DNA from: Hyphomonas sp.
GTDB taxonomy: Bacteria; Pseudomonadota; Alphaproteobacteria; Caulobacterales; Hyphomonadaceae
DNA: 64,000 nucleotides
Direction: 5' to 3'
Assembly: GCA_020638455.1 (NCBI GenBank)
Contig: JACKIK010000004.1
Coordinates: 1-64,000 of the forward strand
Shown: in pieces, positions 8,271-17,521 of the stretch
Layout of the letters: the number at the start of each line of letters is the position of its first letter
Numbering within the stretch: the stretch's first letter is position 1
Position numbers and translations under genes: made by a program
The notes under the pieces: model-generated
What the model saw: only the letters and a program-made list of their open reading frames with translations
What the model was told of the DNA's origin: nothing
The model's database searches: none

Positions 8271-8750
8271 CTAGTCTTCCGCACGGTAATGCCCGGAGCG
8301 GCCGCCGGACTTCTCGAGCAGGCGGATGCCCTCGATCCGCATCGACTTGTCGGTCGCTTTCAGCATGTCGTAGAGCGTGAGTGCCGCAATGCTTGCGCCG
8401 GTCAGCGCTTCCATTTCGACGCCCGTCGGGCCGGTCGTTGCGGCAAGGCATTCGACGCGCAGGTGGTCTCCGGCCAGTTCGACCGAGACCTTGAGACTGC
8501 TGAGCGGCAGCGGATGGCAAAGCGGGATCAGGTCGGCCGTCTTCTTTGCGCCGATGATGCCGGCGAGCTCCGCAACGCCGATCACGTCGCCTTTCTTCGC
8601 CTTCCCTTCGCGGACAAGTGCCAGCGTCTCCGGCGCGGCAAACAGCTTTGCCTCGGCGCGCGCTTCCCGGCGCGTGGGGACCTTGTTCGAGACGTCGACC
8701 ATGCGCGCCCGGCCATCCTCACCGATATGGGTCAGCCGCTTGCCACTCAT
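8271..8750 (-). CDS. moaC: cyclic pyranopterin monophosphate synthase MoaC
   Basis: A 159-residue MoaC, which with MoaA turns GTP into cyclic pyranopterin monophosphate, the first intermediate of molybdenum cofactor. Conserved text: MVDVSNKVPTRREARA, the KKGDVIGVAELAGI segment, LIPLCHPLPLS (active-site His) and TGVEMEALTGAS. Full family length. It ends the minus-strand moaE-moaB-moaC run; its ATG overlaps the moaB stop by four bases. Confidence 0.97.
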   Translation of the reverse strand: MSGKRLTHIGEDGRARMVDVSNKVPTRREARAEAKLFAAPETLALVREGKAKKGDVIGVAELAGIIGAKKTADLIPLCHPLPLSSLKVSVELAGDHLRVECLAATTGPTGVEMEALTGASIAALTLYDMLKATDKSMRIEGIRLLEKSGGRSGHYRAED

Positions 8751-9310
8751 TTTTCCAGCAGCCTCGGCATCAGTTCCACCATGTTGCAGGGCATGTGGCG
8801 GCTGTCGAGCTGCCATCGGATAACCTTGTCCCAGCCGTCCCGGCAGGCCCCGTTGGAGCCCGGCAAGCAGAAGATGAAGGTGCCGTTCGCAACGCCCGCA
8901 CACGCGCGCGACTGCAGGGTCGACAAACCGACGCTCTGATAGCTGACCATGTGCCAGACCACGGCGAAGCCTTCGATATGCTTTTCGAACAGCGGCATCA
9001 CCGCTTCCGGCGTCACGTCCCGGCCGGTGAGACCTGTTCCACCCGTGGAGATGACCGCATCGACTTCGGGGTCGGCGATCCACTCAGAAACTTTCCCGGC
9101 AATCGCGGTCTTGTCATCTTTAAGGATCGCCCGGTCGGCCAGCACATGACCGGCTTCCTTCACCCGCTCGGCCAGGATGTGCCCGGATGTGTCATTGTCC
9201 AGCGTCCGCGTGTCCGAAACGGTCAGCACCGCGATGCGCACGGGGTGGAATGGCAGGTCCATGGCCATGCGGCCGCCGGGGGCCGGCAGGTCAGGTGGTG
9301 TATTGCTCAT
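8747..9310 (-). CDS. moaB: molybdopterin adenylyltransferase-like protein MoaB
   Basis: A 187-residue MoaB/MogA-family protein, which activates molybdopterin by adenylation before metal insertion. The signature VISTGGTGLTGRDVTPEAV (molybdopterin-binding loop) and the later LPGSNGACRDGWDKVI are clear. No mogA is seen in the window, so MoaB may do that step here (inference). It overlaps both neighbours by ATGA junctions, giving tight coupling. Confidence 0.95.
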   Translation of the reverse strand: MSNTPPDLPAPGGRMAMDLPFHPVRIAVLTVSDTRTLDNDTSGHILAERVKEAGHVLADRAILKDDKTAIAGKVSEWIADPEVDAVISTGGTGLTGRDVTPEAVMPLFEKHIEGFAVVWHMVSYQSVGLSTLQSRACAGVANGTFIFCLPGSNGACRDGWDKVIRWQLDSRHMPCNMVELMPRLLEK

Positions 9311-9759
9311 GCGTTTTCGTCCTTCCAGTCTTGCCGGGCGGCGCGATCCTTGTCGGTCGGCTCGATCCAGCGCGCGCCCTCCGGGCCGGTTTCCCGTTTC
9401 CAGAAAGGCGCATCGGTCTTGAGATAATCCATCAGGAAGTCCACCGCCTCCAGTGCCGGCTTCCGGTGCGCTGCCGCGGCAGCGACAAGCACGATGGGCT
9501 CACCCGGCAGCATCCGGCCAAAGCGATGGATGACCAGACTTCCGTCGATATTGAAGCGCTCCAACGCGAGGCGTTCGATCCGGGCGATCTCGCGCTCCGT
9601 GAAGCCGGCATAGTGTTCGAGTTCGAGGGCTGCGACATGTCCGGCCTCCGCGCGGACAAAGCCCACAAAACTTGCCATTGCGCCCGCCCCGGCGTGGCCT
9701 GCACGGAACCCGGCAAGCTCGCTCTCAGGGAAAAATGTCTCGCGCTGCACGCGGATCAT
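9307..9759 (-). CDS. moaE: molybdopterin synthase catalytic subunit MoaE
   Basis: A 150-residue MoaE. With MoaD thiocarboxylate it inserts two sulphurs into cyclic pyranopterin monophosphate. Seen: ASFVGFVRAEAG, LELEHYAGFTEREI, VIHRFGRMLPGE and the catalytic-lysine region YLKTDAPFWKRE. The ATG at 9759 has a GGAG site eight bases upstream; a GTG at 9783 is in frame but less likely. First gene of the minus-strand moa operon; its small partner MoaD is encoded about 3.2 kb away on the other strand. Confidence 0.95.
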   Translation of the reverse strand: MIRVQRETFFPESELAGFRAGHAGAGAMASFVGFVRAEAGHVAALELEHYAGFTEREIARIERLALERFNIDGSLVIHRFGRMLPGEPIVLVAAAAAHRKPALEAVDFLMDYLKTDAPFWKRETGPEGARWIEPTDKDRAARQDWKDENA

Positions 9760-9860
9760 TCGGCGGGCTCCGTCCGGCGACACCGCAACAGGTGCGGCAA
9801 AAGCAGACCAATCCCTACTATCGATTGCCGGGCCGGGGCTATGGGTTTTATGTCGCTGCC

Positions 9861-10631
9861 ATGTCCTGGTGGCTGCTTCCCCTCTTCGCGCTGACGGCGC
9901 TGTTATATTCCAGTGTCGGCTTCGGCGGCGGATCGACCTATACCGCCCTGCTCACCCTGACCGACCTCGACCACAAGACGCTGCCGCTCGTCTCGCTGGT
10001 CTGCAATTTGCTGGTGACCACGGCGAGTGTCTGGCATTTCCACCGGCAGAAGCTTTACCGCGCCCGCGAGATGCTGACGATCCTCGCCTTCTCCGTGCCT
10101 GCCTCTTTCCTCGGCGGTGTCACACCGATCGATCGCAGCACCTTTCTCGGCCTGCTGGCCCTCAGCCTTCTGTTCGCGGGGATAACGCTGCTGATTTCGG
10201 CGCTCCGCCGGAACGAAACCTACGAAGACCGTGGCGAGCGAAGCCGGTCGTGGATTGCACCCATCATCGGCGGCGGCGTCGGCTACCTTTCGGGCCTTGT
10301 GGGCATCGGCGGGGGCATCTTCCTTGCGCCGATCCTGCACCACCTCAAATGGGACACACCCAAGCGCATCGCCGCGCTGGCCAGCGCATACATCGCCGCC
10401 AATTCGCTCGCAGCCCTGTTCGGAAAATATGTCGCTGCCGGGAATACTGCGGCTCTGGGCGCGATCAGCGCCTACTGGCCACTGGCCCTGGCGGTGATCC
10501 TTGGCGGCGCAGCAGGCCGGCGGCTGATGACCGGGCTGATGCCGGAACGCACCGTGAAGCTTGCCACGGCCCTGCTGATCCTCTTCGTTGCCGCACGCCT
10601 TCTCCTCAAATGGGCCGGGGAATTCTCATGA
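9861..10631 (+). CDS. TauE/SafE family anion exporter
   Basis: A 256-residue membrane protein with about eight helices. Typical family features are the N-terminal LYSSVGFGGGS repeat half and the second-half GYLSGLVGIGGGIFLAPIL, the two pseudo-symmetric glycine motifs of TauE/SafE transporters, which export sulfite or organosulfur anions. Its stop overlaps the moeA start by four bases, so it is made together with a cofactor enzyme. It is divergent from the moaE operon. Substrate not determinable from sequence. Confidence 0.9.
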   Translation: MSWWLLPLFALTALLYSSVGFGGGSTYTALLTLTDLDHKTLPLVSLVCNLLVTTASVWHFHRQKLYRAREMLTILAFSVPASFLGGVTPIDRSTFLGLLALSLLFAGITLLISALRRNETYEDRGERSRSWIAPIIGGGVGYLSGLVGIGGGIFLAPILHHLKWDTPKRIAALASAYIAANSLAALFGKYVAAGNTAALGAISAYWPLALAVILGGAAGRRLMTGLMPERTVKLATALLILFVAARLLLKWAGEFS

Positions 10632-11824
10632 TCACACGCCATGACGCCCTGAATATCATCGCCACCAATACGCCTGTCCTGCCGGCTGAGCGCGTTCCGG
10701 TGTCCGAGGCGGCCGGCCGCGTACTGGCGGAGCCGGTGATTGCTCGCCTTACCCAGCCACCGAGTGCCATGTCGGCCATGGATGGCTATGCGGTGCGTTT
10801 CGCGGACTGCGGGGATATGGGTGCGGGGTTCGTACAGATCGGGGAATCGGCTGCTGGCGCGCCGTTCGATGGCGAAGTCGGCGCGGGCGAGACGGTGCGG
10901 GTGTTTACCGGATCGGTTATCCCCGCCGGGGCCGATCATGTCGTGATCCAGGAAGAGGTCGCGATCCGCGACGACCGTGTCTACCTCACGGAGGCGCAGA
11001 ATGGCCCGGCGAACATCCGGCCTGCCGGGCTCGATTTCTCCGAAGGCGAGACGCTGATCGCAACAGGTACAAGGCTTTCGGGCGCGGTCCCTTCACTCAT
11101 CGCTGCCGCCAACTGGGCCGAGGTTCCGGTGCGCCGCAGGCCGAAAGTGGTGCTGATCGCGAATGGCAATGAGCTGAAACTGCCGGGCGCCAGCCTTGCC
11201 CGGGGAGAGATCATCTGTTCGACCCCGTTCGGACTGGCCGCCCTGATCGAGCGCTGGGGCGGCGAGGCGCATTTCACCGGCATCGCGGGCGACAGCGAGG
11301 ACGATATCGTTGATCACATTGACCGTATCCGTGATCCTGATGTGATCGTACCGCTCGGTGGCGCCTCTGTCGGTGACTATGACTACATGAAATCGGCGTT
11401 CGCCCGTCGCGGACTGGAGACACTCTTCTCGAAGGTCGCCATCCGGCCCGGCAAGCCGACCTGGTTCGGCAAGCTGGGCGCGGCGCGCGTTCTGGGCCTG
11501 CCCGGCAATCCTGCATCTGCCCTTGTCTGCGCGTATGTCTTCCTCGCTCCCCTGCTCGCCCGGATGCAGGGGCTGGAGCCCGCTGGCGCCATGGTGCGGG
11601 CGAAAGCCGCCGCGGACATTCCTGCCAATGGCAAGCGGGAGTCCTTCCTGCGCGCGGTGAGCCATGTCGACGAGACGGGACAGACCTGGGTGACCCCTGC
11701 CGCCAACCAGGACAGCTCGCTACTCTCGCCCTTCCTTCAGGCGAGCCTGCTGATCCAGCGCCCGGTCGACGCCCCACCGGTCCCAGCAGGCGAGATCGTG
11801 ACCTGCCTGCGGCTGGACGCCTGA
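10628..11824 (+). CDS. moeA: molybdopterin molybdotransferase MoeA
   Basis: A 398-residue MoeA that inserts molybdate into adenylated molybdopterin. Conserved stretches: PPSAMSAMDGYAVRF near residue 50, FTGSVIPAGADHVV, the MoeA/MogA core VPLGGASVGDYDYMK and VLGLPGNPASALVCAY, then the C-terminal barrel. Length normal. Translation is coupled to the TauE/SafE gene by ATGA. moaA begins 100 bp downstream on the same strand. Confidence 0.97.
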   Translation: MITRHDALNIIATNTPVLPAERVPVSEAAGRVLAEPVIARLTQPPSAMSAMDGYAVRFADCGDMGAGFVQIGESAAGAPFDGEVGAGETVRVFTGSVIPAGADHVVIQEEVAIRDDRVYLTEAQNGPANIRPAGLDFSEGETLIATGTRLSGAVPSLIAAANWAEVPVRRRPKVVLIANGNELKLPGASLARGEIICSTPFGLAALIERWGGEAHFTGIAGDSEDDIVDHIDRIRDPDVIVPLGGASVGDYDYMKSAFARRGLETLFSKVAIRPGKPTWFGKLGAARVLGLPGNPASALVCAYVFLAPLLARMQGLEPAGAMVRAKAAADIPANGKRESFLRAVSHVDETGQTWVTPAANQDSSLLSPFLQASLLIQRPVDAPPVPAGEIVTCLRLDA

Positions 11825-11924
11825 CCGGGCCCGCTTGTCAGGACGGAAACCGGCGCCTTAGAATATTCGCATTATTTGAGACAGGGCCGCGAAGCGGCGA
11901 CTAACAAGGGCTCCAGCCTGACCG

Positions 11925-12980
11925 ATGAAGTTCAGCCTGATCGATAATCAGCCCGAACGCGCGCCCGGCCAGCAGGATTCCGCTGTCGCGCCGCTGATCG
12001 ACGGCATCGGCCGTGAGGTCACCTATCTGCGCCTGTCGGTAACGGACCGTTGCGACCTCAGGTGTTCCTACTGCATGCCGGAACGCATGCAGTTCCTGCC
12101 AAAGAAAGATGTGCTGAGCTTCGAGGAACTGGCGGTCCTCGTCGATGCCTTCATCGCGCGCGGCATCCGCAAGCTGCGGATCACCGGCGGCGAGCCGCTG
12201 GTGCGCCGCGACGTTTTGCAATTGCTCGAGCGGCTTGCCGAGCGCCGCCATACGAGCTCGCTGCAGGAACTTTGCCTGACCACAAATGGCACCCGGCTTG
12301 CGCAGCATGCGGCCGACCTCAAGCGCTTCGGCGTCGACCGGATTAATGTCTCCCTCGACACGCTGAACCGGGAAACCTTTGCCGAGCTGACGCGCCGGGA
12401 TGTCTTTGACGATGTCATGGCGGGCATCCGCGCCGCGAAGGCCGCGGGACTGACCATCAAGATCAATACCGTCGCGCTGAAAGGCATAAACGAAGCGGAA
12501 CTGCCGGACCTGATATCCTGGGCGCATGGCGAAGGGTTCGATCTCTCCCTGATCGAAGTGATGCCGCTCGGGGAAGGCATGACCGAACGATCGAAGGACT
12601 TCCTGTCCCTGCAGTCCGTCCGCGAACAGCTCGCGCAGCGCTGGACGCTGGACCCGGTCCCCTATTCCAGCGGCGGGCCGTCACGCTATGTGCGAATCGC
12701 CGAAACGGGCGGCCGCCTCGGCTTCATCTCGCCGCTGAGCCACAATTTCTGCGACACCTGCAACCGCGTCCGCGTCACCTGCACGGGCATGCTCTACACC
12801 TGCCTCGGCCATGATGGCGGGATCGATCTCCGGGACGCCGTGAGAAGCGATGACGGCCTTGTCCGCTTCCACGCGCTCCTCGACGAAGCCCTCGGGCAAA
12901 AGCCGGCCCGCCACGATTTCGACGTCGCCCGCATCGACACGCCGTCGACCGTCCGCACCATGTCGCATACCGGAGGCTGA
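11925..12980 (+). CDS. moaA: GTP 3',8-cyclase MoaA (radical SAM)
   Basis: A 351-residue radical SAM enzyme that starts molybdenum cofactor synthesis from GTP. The N-terminal cluster motif is at Cys43, Cys47 and Cys50 (CDLRCSYC), followed by RKLRITGGEPLVR. The C-terminal cluster is FCDTCNRVRVTC with a third Cys in LYTCLG, the C-x2-C-x13-C spacing of MoaA. The usual C-terminal GG is the last two residues but followed by none. A weak AAGGG lies upstream. The 100 bp leader has a small GCCGC-GAA-GCGGC hairpin (11886-11898). moaD follows after two bases. Confidence 0.97.
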   Translation: MKFSLIDNQPERAPGQQDSAVAPLIDGIGREVTYLRLSVTDRCDLRCSYCMPERMQFLPKKDVLSFEELAVLVDAFIARGIRKLRITGGEPLVRRDVLQLLERLAERRHTSSLQELCLTTNGTRLAQHAADLKRFGVDRINVSLDTLNRETFAELTRRDVFDDVMAGIRAAKAAGLTIKINTVALKGINEAELPDLISWAHGEGFDLSLIEVMPLGEGMTERSKDFLSLQSVREQLAQRWTLDPVPYSSGGPSRYVRIAETGGRLGFISPLSHNFCDTCNRVRVTCTGMLYTCLGHDGGIDLRDAVRSDDGLVRFHALLDEALGQKPARHDFDVARIDTPSTVRTMSHTGG

Positions 12981-12982
12981 TC

Positions 12983-13246
12983 GTGGCAGGCGGCAGGATC
13001 CTCTTCTTCGGCAAGCTCTCCGACCTCTCGGGCGACAGCGAATGGCCGATGCCGGAATTTGCCGGCACGATGGATGAGGGCGAATTCATCGAACTGATTT
13101 CCGGCGGGAAGCCGGAACTCGCCAGCGCGCTGAAGCAGCCGAGCGTTCGGGTCTGCGTGAACCAGGCAATCGTTCCGGCGTCGGAGCGCGCTGTGATCAC
13201 ATCGGCGGACGAGGTGGCCTTCCTGCCGCCGATGAGCGGCGGCTGA
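12983..13246 (+). CDS. moaD: molybdopterin synthase sulfur carrier MoaD
   Basis: An 87-residue ubiquitin-fold carrier ending in Gly-Gly (PPMSGG), the tail that is thiocarboxylated and feeds sulphur to MoaE. It starts with GTG at 12983, six bases after a GGAGG that sits inside the end of moaA, so translation is likely coupled. The open end DEVAFLPPMSGG is typical. It abuts the convergent fliJ gene with no spacer. Confidence 0.92.
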   Translation: MAGGRILFFGKLSDLSGDSEWPMPEFAGTMDEGEFIELISGGKPELASALKQPSVRVCVNQAIVPASERAVITSADEVAFLPPMSGG

Positions 13247-13582
13247 TCAGCGACTGCTCTTCATGTCCTTGAGGCGCTGTTCGGAATCGAAGGCCCGCTT
13301 CAACGCTTCGCGCGCCTCGTCGAGCTCCGCCTCCTTTGCCGCGGCCGCCGCCTTGCTCGCCTCGATATCCGACAGAACCTTGCGGACATGGCCGAAGCGG
13401 AGCGACAGGATCGCATCGCCGGCATCCGCATCCGGTTCGTCCAGCGCCCGCAGCGCACCGGTCAGGCGTTCGGCTTCCGCAGCGAGCGCCTCCTGCTCCA
13501 TCCGGGCTGCCAGATAATCCTGTTCGGCCTTCTGGCGGCGCAGGCCCACCAGCTTGTTCAGCACACGTTTCTTATCGGCCAT
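13247..13582 (-). CDS. fliJ: FliJ-like flagellar export chaperone
   Basis: A 111-residue, almost entirely helical protein rich in Ala, Glu, Lys and Arg, consistent with a two-helix coiled coil (residues 5-55 and 65-108). Position after flhB and the start text KKRVLNKLVGLRRQKAEQDY suggest FliJ, the stalk of the FliI export ATPase. It is shorter than enterobacterial FliJ (about 147). It lies seven bases after flhB, not after fliI as in many genomes. Confidence 0.7.
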   Translation of the reverse strand: MADKKRVLNKLVGLRRQKAEQDYLAARMEQEALAAEAERLTGALRALDEPDADAGDAILSLRFGHVRKVLSDIEASKAAAAAKEAELDEAREALKRAFDSEQRLKDMKSSR

Positions 13583-13589
13583 GGCTTCC

Positions 13590-14666
13590 TCACATATGCT
13601 TGCGGACGCGTTCGACGAAATTGATCGCAGCCGCGACGGCAGCGAAATGCTCCGGCAGGATTTCCTCGTCGATCTCGACAAGGCTGTAGAGCGACCGCGC
13701 CGTCGGCGGGTCGCTGTAGATCGGCACATTGTTCTCGATCGCCAGCTCGCGGATCTTGGCGGCAAGATGGTCGACACCCTTGGCCACGCAGACAGGGGCG
13801 CGGCCGCTTTCCGGTTCCCATTTCAGCGCGACGGCATAGTGGGTCGGGTTGACCATCACGACCGTGGCCGTCTTCACATTCTGCATCATCTGGCCGCGTG
13901 CGATTTTAGCCCCCCGCTGACGGCGTTGCTGTTTGACGTGCGGATCGCCTTCGCTCTGCTTCAGTTCCTTCTTCATTTCCTCGCGCGACATGCGCAGCTT
14001 GTTGGAGTGCAGCTGGCGCTGCAGCGGCAGGTCGATTGCAGCAAGTACGAACTGGAACAGGAAGAACAGCAGGACGAGCTTCAGCACCTGTCCGAAGGTG
14101 AACTGGGCGAAATGGCCGAGCTCGATGGCCGTGCTGGCGTAATAGCTGGTGGCGAGTTGAATGAGGAACGCGATGCCGATGCCGGCCGCGAACAGCATTT
14201 TCACCGTGTCCTTGAGAAAGTCGAGCAGGCCCTGCGTGCCGTACTTCTTCTTGAGGTTCGAAGCCGGGGAAATCTTCTTCATGTCCGGCTGGATCTTCTT
14301 GGCCGAGAAGGTGATGGCGCGCTGGGCCAAGAGAGAGAGAAGCACGATCGCCGCGAGCATCACCAGCAGCATCGCGACCCGCACCAGCGCCCCGCTCAGC
14401 TGGGTTCGCGTCTGGTTTCCGTGCGCCTCGAAGATGTCCTTCGAGAAGGAGTCGGCATGGTAGAGCAGCGCCGAGAAGTCCGAAAAGATCTGATGCCCAA
14501 CCGTGGCCTGCAGGACGGCGCCACCGACAAGGATGCCGAAGACCAGCGCCAGTGTGTTGGTCTCCTTCGATTGCGGGATATTGCCTTCTTCACGCGCGCG
14601 GCGGCGCTTTTCTTCGGAGGCTTCAAACTCCTTCTCGCCACCGGCATCCTGTTCCTGCTCGGCCAT
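13590..14666 (-). CDS. flhB: flagellar export switch protein FlhB
   Basis: A 358-residue inner-membrane protein of the type III export gate. The N-terminus has the basic start EASEEKRRRAREEGNIPQSKE, then four membrane helices, then the cytoplasmic domain with the self-cleavage motif NPTH inside VVMVNPTHYAVAL (about residue 265-270). This cleavage switches export from hook to filament substrates. It follows fliR by eight bases in the flgB-to-fliJ operon. Confidence 0.97.
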   Translation of the reverse strand: MAEQEQDAGGEKEFEASEEKRRRAREEGNIPQSKETNTLALVFGILVGGAVLQATVGHQIFSDFSALLYHADSFSKDIFEAHGNQTRTQLSGALVRVAMLLVMLAAIVLLSLLAQRAITFSAKKIQPDMKKISPASNLKKKYGTQGLLDFLKDTVKMLFAAGIGIAFLIQLATSYYASTAIELGHFAQFTFGQVLKLVLLFFLFQFVLAAIDLPLQRQLHSNKLRMSREEMKKELKQSEGDPHVKQQRRQRGAKIARGQMMQNVKTATVVMVNPTHYAVALKWEPESGRAPVCVAKGVDHLAAKIRELAIENNVPIYSDPPTARSLYSLVEIDEEILPEHFAAVAAAINFVERVRKHM

Positions 14667-14674
14667 GGCCTACC

Positions 14675-15433
14675 TCACATCCAGCCGATGATCGCCATGA
14701 CGCGATCTTTCCACACGACGAGGAGGCCGACGATGGACAGCGCCAGCAGGAACAGCCCTGCCCCGATCATGATCGGGGCACCGACAAACGCCACCATCAG
14801 CGTGGGCAGGGCCTTGTTGATGAAGCCGAGACAGATGTTGTAGAGCAGGTTGATCGCCACGAACGGCCAGGCCAGCAGCACCGCGAAGCGGAAGGCCGAC
14901 ATGAAGGCGTCGATCAGCATGTCCGGGCTGAGCGCGCTGATCGCCCCTACCGGAACATCCGTATACATGCGCAGGAGCGAGGCGACGGCGTTCAGGTGGA
15001 AGTTCGCCGACAGCAGCACCGCCGTGCCGGCCATCGACAGCAGGTTTGCCGTCATCGCCTGCTGCTCGTGTTCCAGCGCGAAGCCGAGCAGCTGCGACAG
15101 GCCGATGGACTGGGAGATGACGGTGCCGGCGATGCTCAGCATCCAGACCGCCAGGCGTAGCGTGGCGCCGAGACAGAAGCCGATGGTCGCTTCCCCGATC
15201 AGCGTCAGACCGTAGCCGGAGGCCGGCGACAGGGTCGGAACCGAGACGACGCCACTGGTCGCCAGCGTGAAGGCCAGTGCGAGAAGGATCATCAGCCGCA
15301 TCTGCATCGGCATCACCTGCTCGCCGATGCCCGGCATGAAGAAGACCACGAAGGACAGGCGGGCCACGACAACCAGCAGGAGCGCGACCCAGGAGGCCAG
15401 CGGACCGGACAGAGACATCAGCTCTGCCATCAC
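14675..15433 (-). CDS. fliR: flagellar export gate protein FliR
   Basis: A 252-residue protein with about six hydrophobic helices, the FliR subunit of the FliPQR export channel. Text such as FFMPGIGEQVMPMQMRLMI and the long hydrophobic C-terminus (APIMIGAGLFLLALSIVGLLV) fit the family. Its start overlaps the flhA stop by four bases. Confidence 0.93.
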   Translation of the reverse strand: MMAELMSLSGPLASWVALLLVVVARLSFVVFFMPGIGEQVMPMQMRLMILLALAFTLATSGVVSVPTLSPASGYGLTLIGEATIGFCLGATLRLAVWMLSIAGTVISQSIGLSQLLGFALEHEQQAMTANLLSMAGTAVLLSANFHLNAVASLLRMYTDVPVGAISALSPDMLIDAFMSAFRFAVLLAWPFVAINLLYNICLGFINKALPTLMVAFVGAPIMIGAGLFLLALSIVGLLVVWKDRVMAIIGWM

Positions 15434-17511
15434 ACCACGCCGACGATATAGGGCTTTGTCTTGGCGTTGATCTCTTCATAGGCAAGCACGGCATTGCGAA
15501 TGCCTTTGCTCGCCAGCACGGTCTGGAGGAAACGCCGGCGGCGCGACGAGGTCGCGATCGACGCCATGACGCCTTTCTTGGCCGCCTCGTTCAGCTTGGT
15601 CTGGACCGAGTTGGTCAGCTCGCCGAACAGTTCCGGCGGAAGCGCGACATCGGACGAACCGTTCTCACCGTTGATCTCGTATTCCGAGAATTTCTGCTCC
15701 CAGGACGTCGAGAGCTGCACCAGCGGCAGGCGGCCCTGGTCGTCCTGCAGCCGGTCGACGATCTGGAAGGCGAGGCGCTGGCGCACGAGTTCGACGATGC
15801 GCGGCAAGCCCGGCGACGACGGCTTCACCTCGGCAATCGTTTCGATGATCAGGAACAGGTTGCGGATGGAGACGCGCTCCTCCAGCAGCATGCGGACGAC
15901 GGAGAGCAGCAATTCCGGCGAGACCTTGCCGGGCACGTACTCGTCGAGGAAGCGGCGGTTGGCCGCGGCACGCTCGCGATCGCTGACATGGGTCAGCGCA
16001 TCCAGCGTCTCCATCATGACCATCCGGGTGAAGACCAGCGAGAAATTGCCCTGGATGGTTTCCAGCATGTGCGTGGCCAGCACTTCGATCGGGTCGACGA
16101 CCGGAATGCCCGAGGCCGCCAGTTCCTGCTTCTTGCCGGCGGACACCCAGCGGGCCGAGGCCTTGTAGACAGGCTCCTTGACCTTTTCGCCCTGGATGTG
16201 GGGCAGCTGGTCGTCTTCCATGAGCGCCAGCACCGAGCCGGGACGCAGGAAGCCGGAATCGATCCGCACGCCCTGGATACGGATCCGGTATTCGTTCTTC
16301 CTGAGCGTCGGATTGTCCGTCATCCGTATCGACGGAAGGACGAATCCATATTCCTCCGCAATATATCTTCGGATCTTGTGGATGCGCGACTCGAAGCCGT
16401 TGTCCCCGACAAGTACCAGATTGACGAGGTCGGGCGCCACTTCGAGGTGGATCTCGTCGGCATGGATCGAATCGCCGAAGGCCAGCGGCTGGGCATCGTC
16501 GGTTTCGGTCTCGGCGGTCGCGAGTTTCTTCGCGGCTTCCTCCTGGTTCCGCTTGCGGATGAAGTACGCCGCCGTGCCGAAGCCGCCGGCGCCCAGCATG
16601 AACGGCACGAACGGCATGCCCGGAACCACGGCGAACACGGCCAGGATGCCGGCGACGATCACCAGGGCGGCAGCATTGGAGCCAAGCTGGGCAACCAGCG
16701 CGAGGTCGATCGACCCTTCTTCCCTGCCCTTGGACAGGAGCAGGGCAGATGCGACGGACACGATGACGGCCGGAATCTGCGAGACGAGGCCGTCGCCCAC
16801 GGTCAGGATGGAATAGTTGCTCAGCGCCTGCGAGAAGCTGAGATGGTGCACGGTGAGGCCGATGCCGATGCCCGCGACAAGGTTCAGCGCCGTGATCAGC
16901 AGGCCCGCAATCGCGTCGCCCTTGACGAATTTCGAGGCACCGTCGAGCGAGCCGAGGAAGGAGGCTTCCTCCTGTTCCTTCTGGCGGCGGGCCTTGGCTT
17001 CTTCATGCGTGATGGCGCCGACGGCAAGGTCGGAGTCGATGGCGAGCTGCTTGCCGGGCATGGCGTCCAGGGCAAAGCGTGCGCCGACTTCGGCCATCCG
17101 GCCCGCACCTTTGGTGATCACCATGAAGTTCACGATGACCAGCACGCCGAACACGACGAGGCCGACGAACAGGTTTCCGCCCATGATGAACATGGCGAAG
17201 CCTTCGATCACCTTGCCGGCGGCGGCCGTGCCGGTGTGCCCTTCCCCGATGATCAGCTTGGTGGAGGACACGTTGAGCGCGAGGCGCAGCATCAGCGAGG
17301 CGAGCAGCACGCTCGGAAAGGACGAGAAATCCAGCGGCCGCTCGATGAATACCGAGGTCGCAAAGATCAGGATGGCGAAGGAGAAAGAGGCCGTCAGGCC
17401 GATGTCCATCACCCATGACGGCACCGGCAGCACCATCACGAGGATGATCACCATCAGGCCGACGGCCAGCAGGGCCGTTGACGATAGTCCGAAGAGTTTC
17501 TGGGATTTCAC
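15430..17511 (-). CDS. flhA: flagellar export gate protein FlhA
   Basis: A 693-residue export-gate protein: eight membrane helices in the first 320 residues, then a large cytoplasmic domain that docks chaperone-substrate complexes. The FHIPEP-like loop reads MLRLALNVSSTKLII then GAGRMAEVGARFALDAMPGKQLAIDSDL; the charged loop KARRQKEQEEASFLGSLDGA is also typical. Full length. It lies ten bases after fliQ and overlaps fliR. Confidence 0.97.
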   Translation of the reverse strand: MKSQKLFGLSSTALLAVGLMVIILVMVLPVPSWVMDIGLTASFSFAILIFATSVFIERPLDFSSFPSVLLASLMLRLALNVSSTKLIIGEGHTGTAAAGKVIEGFAMFIMGGNLFVGLVVFGVLVIVNFMVITKGAGRMAEVGARFALDAMPGKQLAIDSDLAVGAITHEEAKARRQKEQEEASFLGSLDGASKFVKGDAIAGLLITALNLVAGIGIGLTVHHLSFSQALSNYSILTVGDGLVSQIPAVIVSVASALLLSKGREEGSIDLALVAQLGSNAAALVIVAGILAVFAVVPGMPFVPFMLGAGGFGTAAYFIRKRNQEEAAKKLATAETETDDAQPLAFGDSIHADEIHLEVAPDLVNLVLVGDNGFESRIHKIRRYIAEEYGFVLPSIRMTDNPTLRKNEYRIRIQGVRIDSGFLRPGSVLALMEDDQLPHIQGEKVKEPVYKASARWVSAGKKQELAASGIPVVDPIEVLATHMLETIQGNFSLVFTRMVMMETLDALTHVSDRERAAANRRFLDEYVPGKVSPELLLSVVRMLLEERVSIRNLFLIIETIAEVKPSSPGLPRIVELVRQRLAFQIVDRLQDDQGRLPLVQLSTSWEQKFSEYEINGENGSSDVALPPELFGELTNSVQTKLNEAAKKGVMASIATSSRRRRFLQTVLASKGIRNAVLAYEEINAKTKPYIVGVV

Positions 17512-17521
17512 GGGACGGAAC

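Noticed and set aside
11825..11924. Possible molybdenum cofactor riboswitch before moaA
   Set aside because: Only one short hairpin (11886-11898) was found; the conserved core of the known motif was not recognised.
13554..17418. Long plus-strand open frames opposite flhB and flhA
   Set aside because: They are antisense to clear flagellar genes, have no recognisable protein text and are explained by the high third-position GC of the real genes.
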